From Paenibacillus_AQ nitricinens (GTDB lineage Bacteria; Bacillota; Bacilli; Paenibacillales; Paenibacillaceae): a stretch of 64,000 bases of DNA. The notes beneath the pieces were generated by a model. That model was given only the letters and a program-made list of their open reading frames with translations. It was not told the origin of the DNA and did no database searches. The stretch covers positions 2,728,001 to 2,792,000 of the forward strand of contig NZ_CP183948.1 of assembly GCF_052056485.1 (NCBI RefSeq). The letters run 5' to 3'. Shown here piece by piece: positions 1 through 8,748 of this stretch. Each line of letters begins with the position of its first letter. The stretch's first letter is position 1. The position numbers and the translations under genes were made by a program.

Positions 1-2441
1 GAGCCATCGTCCACGCGTGGATCGACTTCAGTAGGGAAATCTGTTTTGGCATCCGCTGGCATATAATACTCCAGCGATTTATGCTCCTTCATTTTAGGGA
101 AAGCTGCCAAGAGCTCCTTAACTAATTCCTGGATCGGTTTATCGCGTTTAACTACGATTTTTTCTTTTAGGAAATCCTCCGGTGTTCCTTCGAGCGGGAT
201 ATAATTGACGCCATTGTAAGTAATATATTTGGCTTTGGATATCCCGTCGTCGCTCTCTTTAGGTACATATTTCACATTGAAAAGATCCGTTGTGAATTTG
301 TCAGTTAGGGCCGTTGGCAGTTTACCGCTGTATGCGGAAACTGTCTTTTTGATAATTCCCTCAGGTTGTGCGAATTTGTCTGTAACGAACAAGTCTGGCT
401 GCTTATCAATAACAGCATTCAGGACTTTAGCCCATAAGGTCTGTGCTTGTCGTTTCTGTGTATCTCCTGTAAGGGTATTAATTTGTTCCTTATAACCAAC
501 CCACATGCCAAGTGTGACATCAGGGGTGTAGCCCATGAACCAGACATCTCCGTAGTTCTGAGTGGAGCCAGTCTTACCTACAATCGGAACGTCTTTAAAG
601 TGTTTATAATCTCTTCTTACTGTACTTGCAGTACCTTCTGTAATTACTGTACGCAGCATATCGGTCATTAGATAAGCAGTCTGCTCAGAGAATACTTGTT
701 CAGGGTTAACCTTGTGCTGATAAACGATCTTGCCTTCCGAATCCACAATCTTCTCAATCATATAAGCATCATTAAATGCTCCCTGATTGCCAATGGCGGA
801 ATAGGCATTGGTTAATTCTTCAACGGATGTACCGTATCGAAGACCACCTATAACCCCAGTCTGCGCTCTGTAATCATCTTCAGTGAGTGTAGTGATCCCT
901 AGCTTTTTAGTAAAGGCCCAAGCATCCTCTATTCCGACCTTTTCGTTAAATAGTTTAAGTGCCGGTAGGTTGAGGGATTTATTAAGTGCATAGCGAGCCG
1001 TAACTAAACCCTGATAGCGATTGTTTGCATTTTTAGGAATATGGAAGCCTTTCCCGCCATCCTTCAAAATGATTGGAGCATCATCTAAGATCCCGGCAGG
1101 TTGAATCAGTCCTGCATCTAAGGCAGGTAAGTATGCTGAAATCGGCTTCATCGTTGAGCCAGGTTGCCGGACCATTTGGGTTGCATAGTTCATTTGCTCG
1201 ATATTAAAATCGCGGCCCTCAATCATACCCAGAATGGCTCCGGTCTTGTTGTCGATCAATATACCAGCCGTCTGTTCAATACCTTTTGTTTTGCTGTCCT
1301 TGGTGAAATTACTGCTATCTTCGGAAATACTGTGCATTGCACTGTATACTTTCTTATCAATCGTGGTATAGACTCGGTAACCGCCAGTCATTAACTGTTG
1401 TCTTGCTTCCTCAAGAAGTATGGCATTATCACTAGAGCTAGTGGTATCGGTTGTACTGTTTTTCTCTTCATTTAGTGACAAAATAATCTCAGCTGCTTTA
1501 CGCTCCGTCTCCATCATCAGGTATGGATATGTAGCATAGGCTTTCTTAGTGTGAGGAGCGAGAGAGCTTTTAATATCGAATTTGAGTGCTTCATCATATT
1601 GGGAGGTTGTGATCTTGTTCTCCTCCAGCATACGACGAAGTACAAGCTGTTGACGATCCATAGCTCTGTTGAACGCCTTTGCGTTAAATTCTCCAACGCC
1701 ATTGAATGCTGAATAAGCGGAAGGGAGCTGTGGAAGGCCGGCCAAATACGCCGCTTGGGCAATATTCAGCTTGTCTAGATCATCCAGACCGAATATACCT
1801 TTGGATGCAGCTTTAATCCCAAATACGTTATAGCCATTCGAGCCATTACCGAACGGAACCTTGTTCAGATAAGCCGTTAAAATCTCTTGCTTGGTCAAGA
1901 AGCGCTCTAGTCTAAGTGAAAGTAGAATTTCTTTTGCTTTGCGGTCTTCTGTTCGATCCAGATTGAGAAATACACGTCTTGCGAGCTGTTGAGTAAGAGT
2001 ACTGCCTCCGGTCTGAACAGATTCATTTAATATCTTTTGTTTGACGGCACGTAAGGTGCCTTTGAAATCCACGCCATTATGCTCATTGAAATTATTGTCC
2101 TCTATAGCGAGAACTGCATCAATAATAATCTGGGGGATGTCGTTGTATTGAATGAGCCTTCGATCTTCTTCTGTACGAAGCTGGCCGATCGGTGCGCCAT
2201 CACGGAAGTATGCGAATCCGGTGATCGCATTTTGCCCGACTTGCTGTTGAATCATTTCCTCAGAGCGAACAGGTTCATCTTTCACCATGGAAGTGACATA
2301 TCCTGCTGCTGCACCACCGACGAACAGAATGCCTATTATGCCAAGAATAAACATCCACTTAACTACAGAGCCGAACCTGCTAAGCCCAGATCTGCGGGGT
2401 GAAGGCTTCTTTACGTTTTTTTTCTTGTTCTCTTGAACCAT
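1..2441 (-). CDS. ponA: Class A penicillin-binding protein (PBP1A/PonA type), 3' end beyond the window
   Basis: Bifunctional peptidoglycan synthase that polymerises glycan strands and cross-links peptides outside the membrane. About 813 residues are visible and the C-terminus runs off the left edge. A basic cytoplasmic N-terminus is followed by one membrane anchor near residues 29-48. The glycosyltransferase (GT51) domain shows EDNNFNEHNG, GGSTLTQQLA and RKAKEI. The transpeptidase domain shows the active-site motif STMK, then SLN and KTGST. The ATG start is preceded by AAAGGAGG. It lies downstream of rpsD on the same strand but has its own promoter and is separated from rpsD by a terminator. 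The family assignment is firm; which PBP1 paralogue it is cannot be settled without the C-terminus. Confidence 0.93.
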   Translation of the reverse strand, partial: MVQENKKKNVKKPSPRRSGLSRFGSVVKWMFILGIIGILFVGGAAAGYVTSMVKDEPVRSEEMIQQQVGQNAITGFAYFRDGAPIGQLRTEEDRRLIQYNDIPQIIIDAVLAIEDNNFNEHNGVDFKGTLRAVKQKILNESVQTGGSTLTQQLARRVFLNLDRTEDRKAKEILLSLRLERFLTKQEILTAYLNKVPFGNGSNGYNVFGIKAASKGIFGLDDLDKLNIAQAAYLAGLPQLPSAYSAFNGVGEFNAKAFNRAMDRQQLVLRRMLEENKITTSQYDEALKFDIKSSLAPHTKKAYATYPYLMMETERKAAEIILSLNEEKNSTTDTTSSSDNAILLEEARQQLMTGGYRVYTTIDKKVYSAMHSISEDSSNFTKDSKTKGIEQTAGILIDNKTGAILGMIEGRDFNIEQMNYATQMVRQPGSTMKPISAYLPALDAGLIQPAGILDDAPIILKDGGKGFHIPKNANNRYQGLVTARYALNKSLNLPALKLFNEKVGIEDAWAFTKKLGITTLTEDDYRAQTGVIGGLRYGTSVEELTNAYSAIGNQGAFNDAYMIEKIVDSEGKIVYQHKVNPEQVFSEQTAYLMTDMLRTVITEGTASTVRRDYKHFKDVPIVGKTGSTQNYGDVWFMGYTPDVTLGMWVGYKEQINTLTGDTQKRQAQTLWAKVLNAVIDKQPDLFVTDKFAQPEGIIKKTVSAYSGKLPTALTDKFTTDLFNVKYVPKESDDGISKAKYITYNGVNYIPLEGTPEDFLKEKIVVKRDKPIQELVKELLAAFPKMKEHKSLEYYMPADAKTDFPTEVDPRVDDG

Positions 2442-2470
2442 CGACGATAATTCCTCCTTTTAACGGAATT

Positions 2471-2499
2471 ATTATAGCACAAATTGGCGATTTTGAATG
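2471..2499 (-). promoter_or_regulatory. Probable sigma-A promoter of the penicillin-binding protein gene
   Basis: On the minus strand there is a perfect TATAAT -10 with an upstream TG (extended -10) and a weak -35 (CATTCA) 17 bp away. It lies 30 bp upstream of the start codon, between the rpsD terminator and the gene. Confidence 0.5.
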
Positions 2500-2531
2500 C
2501 AGTCGGAGTGTTCATTACCTATTAGAATAAC

Positions 2532-2563
2532 AAAAAGCCTCCGGATAAATCCGGAGGCTTTGG
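2532..2563 (-). terminator. Rho-independent terminator of rpsD
   Basis: Perfect hairpin AAGCCTCCGG/CCGGAGGCTT with a short loop, followed by a T run on the minus strand. It lies just after the rpsD stop. Confidence 0.88.
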
Positions 2564-2586
2564 CCATACTCGCTATAAGCGAGATA

Positions 2587-3186
2587 TTAACGGTTGTAGA
2601 ACTCGACGATTTGTTTCTCATCGATATCCTGGGAAAGCTCGGAACGTTCTGGCAAACGAATGTATTTACCTTCGAAAGATCCTTCAGCATATTCCAGGTA
2701 AGCTGGAAGGTGGGAACGGTTAGCAAGAGCTTCTTTGATGGAAGCCATGCTTTGGCTTCTTTCGCGAAGACCGATAACGTCGCCCAAGCTTACACGGTAA
2801 GAAGCGATGTCGACTTTTTTGCCGTTAACAGTTACGTGTCCATGGGATACCAACTGACGTGCACCTGCACGGGAGTTAGCAAATCCAAGACGGTAAACTA
2901 GGTTGTCCAAGCGGCTTTCAAGCAAGAACATGAAGTTTTCGCCTGCAAGACCTGGAAGTTTTTGTGCTTTAGTGAAGAGAGTTTTAAATTGCTTCTCTCC
3001 CAAACCATACATGTGACGCAGTTTTTGTTTTTCCAAAAGCTGCATTCCGTAGTTACTTACTTTTCTGCGTTGGTTAGCTCCGTGTTGTCCTGGTGGAAAA
3101 GGGCGTTTCAAGTCTTTTCCTGTACCGCTTAGGGAAATGCCCAGACGGCGGCTGAGTTTGAATTTAGGTCCGGTGTAACGTGCCAT
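2587..3186 (-). CDS. rpsD: 30S ribosomal protein S4
   Basis: Primary-binding protein of the small ribosomal subunit that nucleates assembly on 16S rRNA and, in bacilli, represses its own mRNA. At 199 residues it has the usual length. It begins MARYTGPKFKLSRRLG, contains the FPPGQHG segment, and has an S4 RNA-binding domain around residues 90-155 (SRLDNLVYRLGFA, VNGKKVDIASY). It is a cysteine-free form without an N-terminal zinc site. The start is preceded by AAGGAG. It is monocistronic, with its own promoter, a long structured leader and a terminator. Confidence 0.98.
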   Translation of the reverse strand: MARYTGPKFKLSRRLGISLSGTGKDLKRPFPPGQHGANQRRKVSNYGMQLLEKQKLRHMYGLGEKQFKTLFTKAQKLPGLAGENFMFLLESRLDNLVYRLGFANSRAGARQLVSHGHVTVNGKKVDIASYRVSLGDVIGLRERSQSMASIKEALANRSHLPAYLEYAEGSFEGKYIRLPERSELSQDIDEKQIVEFYNR

Positions 3187-3239
3187 GTTATAGTAGACTC
3201 CTTTATAATTGAAATTTCAGGGTAGGGCCTATTTGCGCC

Positions 3240-3320
3240 GCATTTCGTATCCGTGATTAGCATTAATGGCTTCCACACTGCCAGGGAAGTTCAGCCGCTG
3301 CCCTGGCAGTAACGAAATGC
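3240..3320 (-). promoter_or_regulatory. Structured rpsD leader, probable S4 autoregulatory element
   Basis: The rpsD transcript has an untranslated leader of about 185 nt. On the minus strand an outer stem GCATTTCGT/ACGAAATGC encloses an inner stem CTGCCAGGG/CCCTGGCAG. B. subtilis rpsD is known to be autogenously repressed by S4 through its leader, and this structure sits in the equivalent place. The stems are seen in the sequence; the regulatory role is inferred from the family. Confidence 0.7.
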
Positions 3321-3381
3321 GTGAGGGTGACACAACGTTACGCCCAAGTAAGACTTGTTACAGTCTTGTTCAACAATAAAT

Positions 3382-3409
3382 ATTATATGAATACAGTATA
3401 TAAAGTCAA
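3382..3409 (-). promoter_or_regulatory. sigma-A promoter of rpsD
   Basis: Minus-strand TTGACT, 16-bp spacer, TATAAT: a near-consensus pair about 195 bp upstream of the rpsD start. The remaining bases of the 399-bp gap to the next gene (3410-3585) hold only its weakly defined upstream region, including an isolated TATAAT at 3488-3493 with no convincing -35. Confidence 0.8.
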
Positions 3410-3585
3410 GCGCTTATTAAAAGAGTTTTTGTCAATCTTTGTCGATAGTTCTTTGGTCCTAAAAAAAAGTCCCGGAAATGATGAAAATATAATGCAATGC
3501 ACAAAGAAAGGGAGTAAAATATAGTTAATTAGTTGTTACTAGGGAAGATAGTTTTCTTAATCAAGATGCAAAGGGGATCTTCGTT

Positions 3586-5580
3586 ATGTCAGAGCAGAAA
3601 GCATACGTCCATAAAGACAGCCGTATGCTGTTACAGGACAACATACACGCTAGTAGAGATTCCGAAGATCCCACCGCCTGGCTTAGGGAAACGGAAATAG
3701 TAACGCATGACTTCCCTTATCTAGCAAATCTGATTGCAGACAGTTTCAAAGAATGGTTTGATGGGCTCGATGTCCTCCCATTCTCCAGATCTTGGGAATG
3801 GTGTGTACTGAATTTTGAAGGTAAATATTTAAACAATAATTTGGGTCAACAAGAACTATGGAGGCAGCACTGGGAACAGGCAGCGGCTTCCAGCTTAATT
3901 TCAGGATCAATCTCTGCCATTCCGTTAACCGTAGAAGGTAAGGATCTGAGTTTTTTTACTATACCGCTATTCACTCGCGTCGATAATGAAATTTTTGCAT
4001 TTTTGGGCTGTTCTATGCCAACGCAACAATATGAAATGGGTGGAAGAGATACTGCAGAAGCTATGTCGCTGCATTACCGCACCTGTTTTTATCATAAGTT
4101 TGAACATATATTTGTAGCTGATCTTGCAAGTACCCATATCCATGCAGAACGTGAAAGCAATCGTCGTTCATTGTTATTTCAGATTGTCCAGCGGATGCAT
4201 GACAATATTGATGTTGATGCTGTACTTTCGGAAGTCATTGATAGCATCTCTGCGATGTACCCTGGAGCCAGACTCGACCTGTATATGTCACAAGATCATC
4301 GCAGCACTAATCCGCAGGTCAAACCCTTACCTTTCCACATGTCCAGTGATGATGTCTGTGCCAGGGCGTTCAAGGATGGACGTGTTGCACTGAACACTAG
4401 TGATGAAGATCACCGAAATGTAGAAATAGGGCTTCCGTTAGGTGGTAAGCAGGGGGTTTATGGGGTATTCCATATGGTGATGGATAATCCAATCTTCCCT
4501 GACGTTGATTTAAGGTTTCTCACAATGGTAGCCGATACGGCTGGAACTGCTTTTGAGAATGCCAAGCTTTATGAGCGCTCCAATCAGCTGATCCGTGAGC
4601 TTCGCATGAGTAACGAGCTTACCCAGCGTTTGAATCAAAGCTTGCGATTAGGCGATATTTTTCAATTTGCGTTTGAAGAGCTACTTGAAATGTTTGGTGC
4701 AGATTACTGTTGCATCTTACATATGAATGAGGAAAAGGGTGGCCTAGAAGTTATTGCCTGCAACCATCCCTCATTGCAGAATGAAGTATTAGAAGTAGGG
4801 GCAGGTTTAGGTGGAAAGGTGTATTCCACAGGTGAATCACTGATCATGTCTGACTACATAGATAATCCTAAGACAACTTCCCGACTAATGAATGCTACCG
4901 GTTCACAGTCGCTGATTGCTACACCTCTTAGTGTGGGGGGAGAAGTGCGAGGTGCGATTATGCTGGCACATCGAGATTCGCATTATTTTTCCTATGACAA
5001 CTACAGGCTGTTGCAGGCGATGGCGGGACATATAGGTCTAGCAGTAGGTAACGCCAGGCTACATGCTGAAGTCAGACGTCTTGCGAACAGAGATAGCCTA
5101 ACAGGTCTCTATGCTCGTCATTATTTGGACGAAGAGATAAAAGAAAGACAGTCTACGGACTTCTGCGGCTGTTTAATTGTTGTGGATATTGATCAGTTCA
5201 AAATCGTGAATGATACCTATGGTCATCAAAAAGGCGATAAGATTCTAAAAGAGGTTAGTGAAATTGTGAAATCTTCCATCCGTCAAGGGGACATTGCCGC
5301 GAGATGGGGTGGGGAGGAGCTCTCCGTTTATTTACCGTTGATGGGAATGCAGCAGGCGGGTTATGTAGCTGAGCGTATACGCAAACGCGTTATGGAAGAA
5401 ACTGAACCTAGTGTAACGGTATCCTGCGGAATAGCGGAATGGAGCTGGATGGACGATCGAGTAAGTGTTGAGTCATTATTTTATCGAGCGGATATGGCGC
5501 TGTATAAAGCTAAGAATAACGGTCGGAACCAAGTTGTTTTTGATACCAAAGAAAATGATAGCAATATTAAGAACTCGTGA
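3586..5580 (+). CDS. GAF-GAF-GGDEF diguanylate cyclase
   Basis: Predicted cytoplasmic enzyme that condenses two GTP into cyclic di-GMP. It has 664 residues: an N-terminal region of about 190 residues I do not recognise, two GAF-like sensor domains (about 190-325 and 350-490) and a GGDEF domain (about 500-655). The active-site motif is intact as GGEEL (575-579), and an RQGD inhibitory-site motif (566-569) sits five residues before it, so both catalysis and product feedback should be possible. There is no EAL or HD-GYP domain and no membrane segment. The ATG is preceded by AAGGGGATC. A terminator follows directly, so it is a single-gene unit. The GAF ligands are unknown. Confidence 0.92.
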   Translation: MSEQKAYVHKDSRMLLQDNIHASRDSEDPTAWLRETEIVTHDFPYLANLIADSFKEWFDGLDVLPFSRSWEWCVLNFEGKYLNNNLGQQELWRQHWEQAAASSLISGSISAIPLTVEGKDLSFFTIPLFTRVDNEIFAFLGCSMPTQQYEMGGRDTAEAMSLHYRTCFYHKFEHIFVADLASTHIHAERESNRRSLLFQIVQRMHDNIDVDAVLSEVIDSISAMYPGARLDLYMSQDHRSTNPQVKPLPFHMSSDDVCARAFKDGRVALNTSDEDHRNVEIGLPLGGKQGVYGVFHMVMDNPIFPDVDLRFLTMVADTAGTAFENAKLYERSNQLIRELRMSNELTQRLNQSLRLGDIFQFAFEELLEMFGADYCCILHMNEEKGGLEVIACNHPSLQNEVLEVGAGLGGKVYSTGESLIMSDYIDNPKTTSRLMNATGSQSLIATPLSVGGEVRGAIMLAHRDSHYFSYDNYRLLQAMAGHIGLAVGNARLHAEVRRLANRDSLTGLYARHYLDEEIKERQSTDFCGCLIVVDIDQFKIVNDTYGHQKGDKILKEVSEIVKSSIRQGDIAARWGGEELSVYLPLMGMQQAGYVAERIRKRVMEETEPSVTVSCGIAEWSWMDDRVSVESLFYRADMALYKAKNNGRNQVVFDTKENDSNIKNS

Positions 5581-5604
5581 GGTAAGTCTCAGGGGTTCTT
5601 TTTT
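5570..5604 (+). terminator. Terminator overlapping the stop codon of the GGDEF gene
   Basis: Hairpin GAACTC-TGAG/CTCA-GGGTTC followed by TTTTTT. The ascending arm contains the last codons and the TGA stop. Confidence 0.75.
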
Positions 5605-5714
5605 ATATGCGCATTTATTATGGCTCTAATTGCGGTATAAGGCTTGCAGGAAGGGAGAACCCTATACGCGTGGGTTGTACTTAAGTAAAATACTCCGAGA
5701 AAGGCCTGAGGTCC

Positions 5715-6584
5715 GTGAGAAAGCTATTATTACTTAAGGGAGGACTCCTCCCTATAGTTCTGACACTGTATTGCCTGTTATTTAGCGGCTGTAGCGTCAT
5801 AAGAGACAAACCTGCGAAGGAAGATTTAAGTTTGGTGTTGGCAGGGATGGCTGGAAGTGATGAGGTTGTTTTTGAAGGGGCGAATATGCTGACACGAGGG
5901 GGAACAACGGTTCCTGAATCCTTATTGTTCTACGGAGGCACAGTGCAGGATCATAAAAAAGTAAAGCTGTACACCCTTCTTCCAGATAAATCCACGATCC
6001 AAAAAACAGCTGCTGGTGGCGTTAAAGACTTAAAGAGTAACGCATATGCTATGAAACCTTATTACAGTCAGTTAGAGAAAAAAGAGGGCAGATGGGAACT
6101 TCAGACCACTGAAAATTCCTCGGAGGAGGGAAATCCATTACCTGCGCTAAATCCGTTAAAGCAACTCGAGGAACTTGAGTCCATGGAGAAGAGTGTAACC
6201 GAAGAGGCAGGAGCTGGCAGAGGGACAAGTGTGCTGCGAATCGAATTGACGCCTTCAGAAGCTAGGAAGCAGCTGTCTGCTGAATTGGAGAAAGAAATGC
6301 AGAACCTTCGTCCTAAAGTTCCTGAATCCGCAGAGAACAACGCAGAGGCTGATCAGGCAGTGACGGAAGCTTTGGAGAAGCTGTGGCAGAAGAAAAATAA
6401 TGAGCTACAGCAAAAGCTGAAACAGGCTAATGTAGAAACGGTCTACCACCTAACGGTTGATAAGAAGCATAATCTTCCCAGAAGGCTTACCTTGAATCGA
6501 AAAGTAAGCTATTCCGGTGAAATGATGAATAAATCTGAAAATGAAACTTATGTATCTAAAGTGGATTTCACAGGTTACCGTTAA
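5715..6584 (+). CDS. Putative lipoprotein of unknown function
   Basis: I do not recognise a family. The 289-residue protein starts at GTG behind CTGAGG, with a basic N-terminus, a hydrophobic stretch and a lipobox LFSGC, so it should be anchored to the outer face of the membrane after lipidation at that Cys. The mature part is very rich in Glu, Lys and Gln, with an amphipathic, probably coiled-coil stretch around residues 190-240, and a C-terminal strand-rich segment (LTLNRKVSYSG). This resembles in general style the outer-surface lipoproteins of Firmicutes that carry a DUF4362/DUF6612-like fold, but I cannot assign one. It stands alone between the GGDEF gene and an aminopeptidase gene. Confidence 0.75.
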   Translation: MRKLLLLKGGLLPIVLTLYCLLFSGCSVIRDKPAKEDLSLVLAGMAGSDEVVFEGANMLTRGGTTVPESLLFYGGTVQDHKKVKLYTLLPDKSTIQKTAAGGVKDLKSNAYAMKPYYSQLEKKEGRWELQTTENSSEEGNPLPALNPLKQLEELESMEKSVTEEAGAGRGTSVLRIELTPSEARKQLSAELEKEMQNLRPKVPESAENNAEADQAVTEALEKLWQKKNNELQQKLKQANVETVYHLTVDKKHNLPRRLTLNRKVSYSGEMMNKSENETYVSKVDFTGYR

Positions 6585-6606
6585 TCTTTACATTGTTTAG
6601 CAGGTC

Positions 6607-6634
6607 TTGCGCTCCATAAAGGGCGTGCTACAAT
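6607..6634 (+). promoter_or_regulatory. Possible sigma-A promoter of the aminopeptidase gene
   Basis: TTGCGC, 16-bp spacer, TACAAT, 45 bp before the start codon. Confidence 0.45.
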
Positions 6635-6679
6635 AGAACAGCATGCTTATTTTTCAGACAGAGGAAGGAAGAGTACACA

Positions 6680-7795
6680 ATGAAAGATCCCAGAATTCAA
6701 AAGCTGGCGGCAAATCTTGTAGGTTATTCCGTAGATGTTCAGCCAGGTGAGAACGTGCTTGTAGAAATGATTGGCAATGAAAGAGATTTAATCAAAGCTG
6801 TTGTTGAGGAAATCGGTAAAGCTGGCGGTCATGCTTTTGTACAGTTGACAGATCGTACCGTCCTACGCAGCATGCTTAAATATGCAACACGTGAGAGTCT
6901 TCAGACATGGGCTGACATTGACTTGAACCGGATGAAGCAAATGGATTGCTATATCGGCATCCGTGCAGGTGAGAATGTAAATGACCTGTCCGATGTTCCA
7001 GAAGAAAATATGAAATTGTATAATTCTTTGTATTCCCATCCAGTGCATAGTGAACAACGCGTGAAGCATACAAAGTGGGTAGTATTACGTTATCCCAATG
7101 CGAGTATGGCTCAGCTTGCAAATATTAGTACAGAGGCATTTGAGGACTTTTATTTCGAAGTGTGTAATTTGGATTACGCCAAAATGGACAAGGCTCAGGA
7201 TGCATTGGCTGATCTCATGCGCAGAACTGATAAGGTACATATTTCAGGTCCTGGAACAGATCTTAAGTTCTCCATCAAAGGAATCGGTGCAGAGAAATGC
7301 TCTGGACAAAAGAATATTCCGGATGGCGAGGTTTACAGCGCTCCTGTTCGTGATTCTGTAAATGGAATGATCAGTTATAATGCACCGTCCGTTTATAATG
7401 GAGTAACTTTTGAAAATATCAAATTCAAATTCGAGAATGGTAAAATTGTTGAAGCAACAAGCAATGACTCCGCTCGCTTGAATGAAATCCTGAATTCAGA
7501 TGACGGCGCACGTCACATTGGAGAATTTGCCATAGGCTTTAACCCTTATATTTTGCACCCAATGAATGACATTCTGTTTGATGAGAAAATTGCAGGCAGC
7601 CTGCACTTTACACCAGGACAAGCATATGATGTTACAGATAACGGAAACCGGTCCTCCATTCACTGGGATCTTGTATTAATCCAACGTCCAGACTATGGCG
7701 GCGGGGAGATTTATTTTGACGATGTATTAATCCGTAAAGATGGAATCTTCGTGTTACCAGAACTGGAAGGTCTGAATCCTGAAAACTTGAAATAA
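6680..7795 (+). CDS. M29-family metallo-aminopeptidase (AmpS/PepS type)
   Basis: Cytoplasmic metalloenzyme that removes N-terminal residues from peptides using two divalent metal ions. Its 371 residues are slightly shorter than typical family members (about 410). Recognisable family segments are PGENVLVEMIGNERDL near the N-terminus, DGEVYSAPVRDSVNG, IGEFAIGFNPY and the C-terminal SSIHWDLVL, which supplies His and Asp metal ligands. The ATG is preceded by GAGGAAGG. It is monocistronic with a probable own promoter. The exact substrate preference is not visible. Confidence 0.9.
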   Translation: MKDPRIQKLAANLVGYSVDVQPGENVLVEMIGNERDLIKAVVEEIGKAGGHAFVQLTDRTVLRSMLKYATRESLQTWADIDLNRMKQMDCYIGIRAGENVNDLSDVPEENMKLYNSLYSHPVHSEQRVKHTKWVVLRYPNASMAQLANISTEAFEDFYFEVCNLDYAKMDKAQDALADLMRRTDKVHISGPGTDLKFSIKGIGAEKCSGQKNIPDGEVYSAPVRDSVNGMISYNAPSVYNGVTFENIKFKFENGKIVEATSNDSARLNEILNSDDGARHIGEFAIGFNPYILHPMNDILFDEKIAGSLHFTPGQAYDVTDNGNRSSIHWDLVLIQRPDYGGGEIYFDDVLIRKDGIFVLPELEGLNPENLK

Positions 7796-7817
7796 GCTGT
7801 AAAAGTAAGAAAACACC

Positions 7818-7847
7818 TTGCACAAGTAAGCGGATTCAAGGTATCAT
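7818..7847 (+). promoter_or_regulatory. Possible promoter of the HPr-like gene
   Basis: TTGCAC, 18-bp spacer, TATCAT in the 106-bp gap before the gene. Weak match. Confidence 0.3.
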
Positions 7848-7901
7848 AAGAAATGATTACAAATGACTTATGTTTCATAATCAAGTTGCGGAGGGATTTC
7901 T

Positions 7902-8147
7902 ATGTCCAGTAACAATGCGGCAATCGTTGATATTGCTCAAACGGCAGGCCAGTTCAACTCTTCAATCGTTCTTCAAGCGGACAACAAGTACATTGATGTT
8001 AAGAGTATCCTTGGTTTGTTCACGACTTTGGTATCAAGCCAAAGCTACGAGCTTCATGTTCACGGAACAGATGCAGAAGAAGCTAAGAAGGCAATGAGTG
8101 AAGTTTTTGCTAAACACGGTTTGAACTTTACAGTTGTAGCTGAGTAA
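7902..8147 (+). CDS. HPr-like protein lacking the His15 active-site segment
   Basis: An 81-residue protein aligning by eye with the PTS phosphocarrier HPr/Crh family from HPr helix 1 onward: DIAQTAGQFNSSIVL, then VKSILGLFTTL, then the last helix (EEAKKAMSEVFAKHG). The first strand and the GIHARPA loop with His15 are absent. An in-frame TAA lies about 24 bases upstream of the ATG, and a strong GGAGGG ribosome site sets this start, so the shortening is not a start-choice artefact. Ser35 occupies the place of HPr Ser46, the site of HPr kinase. It therefore cannot relay phosphate to sugars in the usual way; a regulatory role like Crh is an inference. It is a single gene with its own terminator. 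Confidence 0.75.
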   Translation: MSSNNAAIVDIAQTAGQFNSSIVLQADNKYIDVKSILGLFTTLVSSQSYELHVHGTDAEEAKKAMSEVFAKHGLNFTVVAE

Positions 8148-8162
8148 TAGTTGTATGTAAAG

Positions 8163-8195
8163 ACGTCCTACCGATTTACGGTGGGGCGTTTTTTC
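8163..8195 (+). terminator. Terminator after the HPr-like gene
   Basis: 11-bp stem (ACGTCCTACCG / CGGTGGGGCGT, with G-U pairs), 5-nt loop and TTTTTT. Confidence 0.85.
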
Positions 8196-8359
8196 TAGAA
8201 ATAGATGAGGAACTAATGCTATCCCTTATAAACAACATAGCTGCTTCTTTCAAATAAATGGTTAGTATAAACAGAATTGTTGTATTGATATCCGATTTCG
8301 ACTAATATTAAGTAAAATAGTAAAAGCAGCTTAACTTTTGGACATGGGGGGGAAGAGGC

Positions 8360-8656
8360 ATGACTTCGTCGGAATTACAGGAACAGTTTAATCTTAAAGC
8401 GATCAATCTTCTACAAGAAGATGCCGATAAAATTCAGCAACTTATTGAAGTGCAGATGGAAAATCTGGCAACACGCTACTGCCCTCTCTATGAGGAAGTG
8501 CTCGATACCCAAATGTACGGTTTCTCAAGAGAGGTCGATTTTGCGGTTAGAGCAGGTTTGGTGCCAGAGATTACCGGTAAAATGGTGCTGAGTAAGCTGG
8601 AGCGGAATTTAGCAGTACTCTATGAGGCATTGAATAACAAAGCAAAAGAAGAATAA
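8360..8656 (+). CDS. ylaN: YlaN family protein (iron homeostasis, Fur antagonist)
   Basis: A 98-residue protein of the UPF0358/YlaN family, recognised by RYCPLYEEVLDTQMYGFSREVDFA and the C-terminal LVPEITGKMVLSKLE. Recent work on S. aureus and B. subtilis YlaN reports that it binds iron and relieves Fur-mediated repression; that is family knowledge, not visible here. The ATG follows GGGGGGAAGAGG. It is a single gene ending in a terminator. In B. subtilis ylaN is next to ftsW; here ftsW is about 1.8 kb away on the other strand, a loosened version of that neighbourhood. Confidence 0.92.
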   Translation: MTSSELQEQFNLKAINLLQEDADKIQQLIEVQMENLATRYCPLYEEVLDTQMYGFSREVDFAVRAGLVPEITGKMVLSKLERNLAVLYEALNNKAKEE

Positions 8657-8680
8657 GTTTTGATTTATAGTATTCATAGA

Positions 8681-8721
8681 AACGCACATGAGGACAGATC
8701 GTCACTCATGTGCGTTTTTTT
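8681..8721 (+). terminator. Terminator after ylaN
   Basis: AACGCACATGAG / CTCATGTGCGTT stem with T7 tail. The matching A run makes it potentially active for the convergent cax gene as well. Confidence 0.88.
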
Positions 8722-8748
8722 GAGAATTATAGAATGAATGGGGAGTAC

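Noticed and set aside
2497..2901. 134-codon plus-strand frame opposite rpsD
   Set aside because: It lies against a ribosomal protein gene of certain identity and crosses its terminator; the protein has no recognisable pattern.
3488..3493. TATAAT before the GGDEF gene as a promoter
   Set aside because: No acceptable -35 hexamer 16-18 bp upstream; left as an isolated motif.
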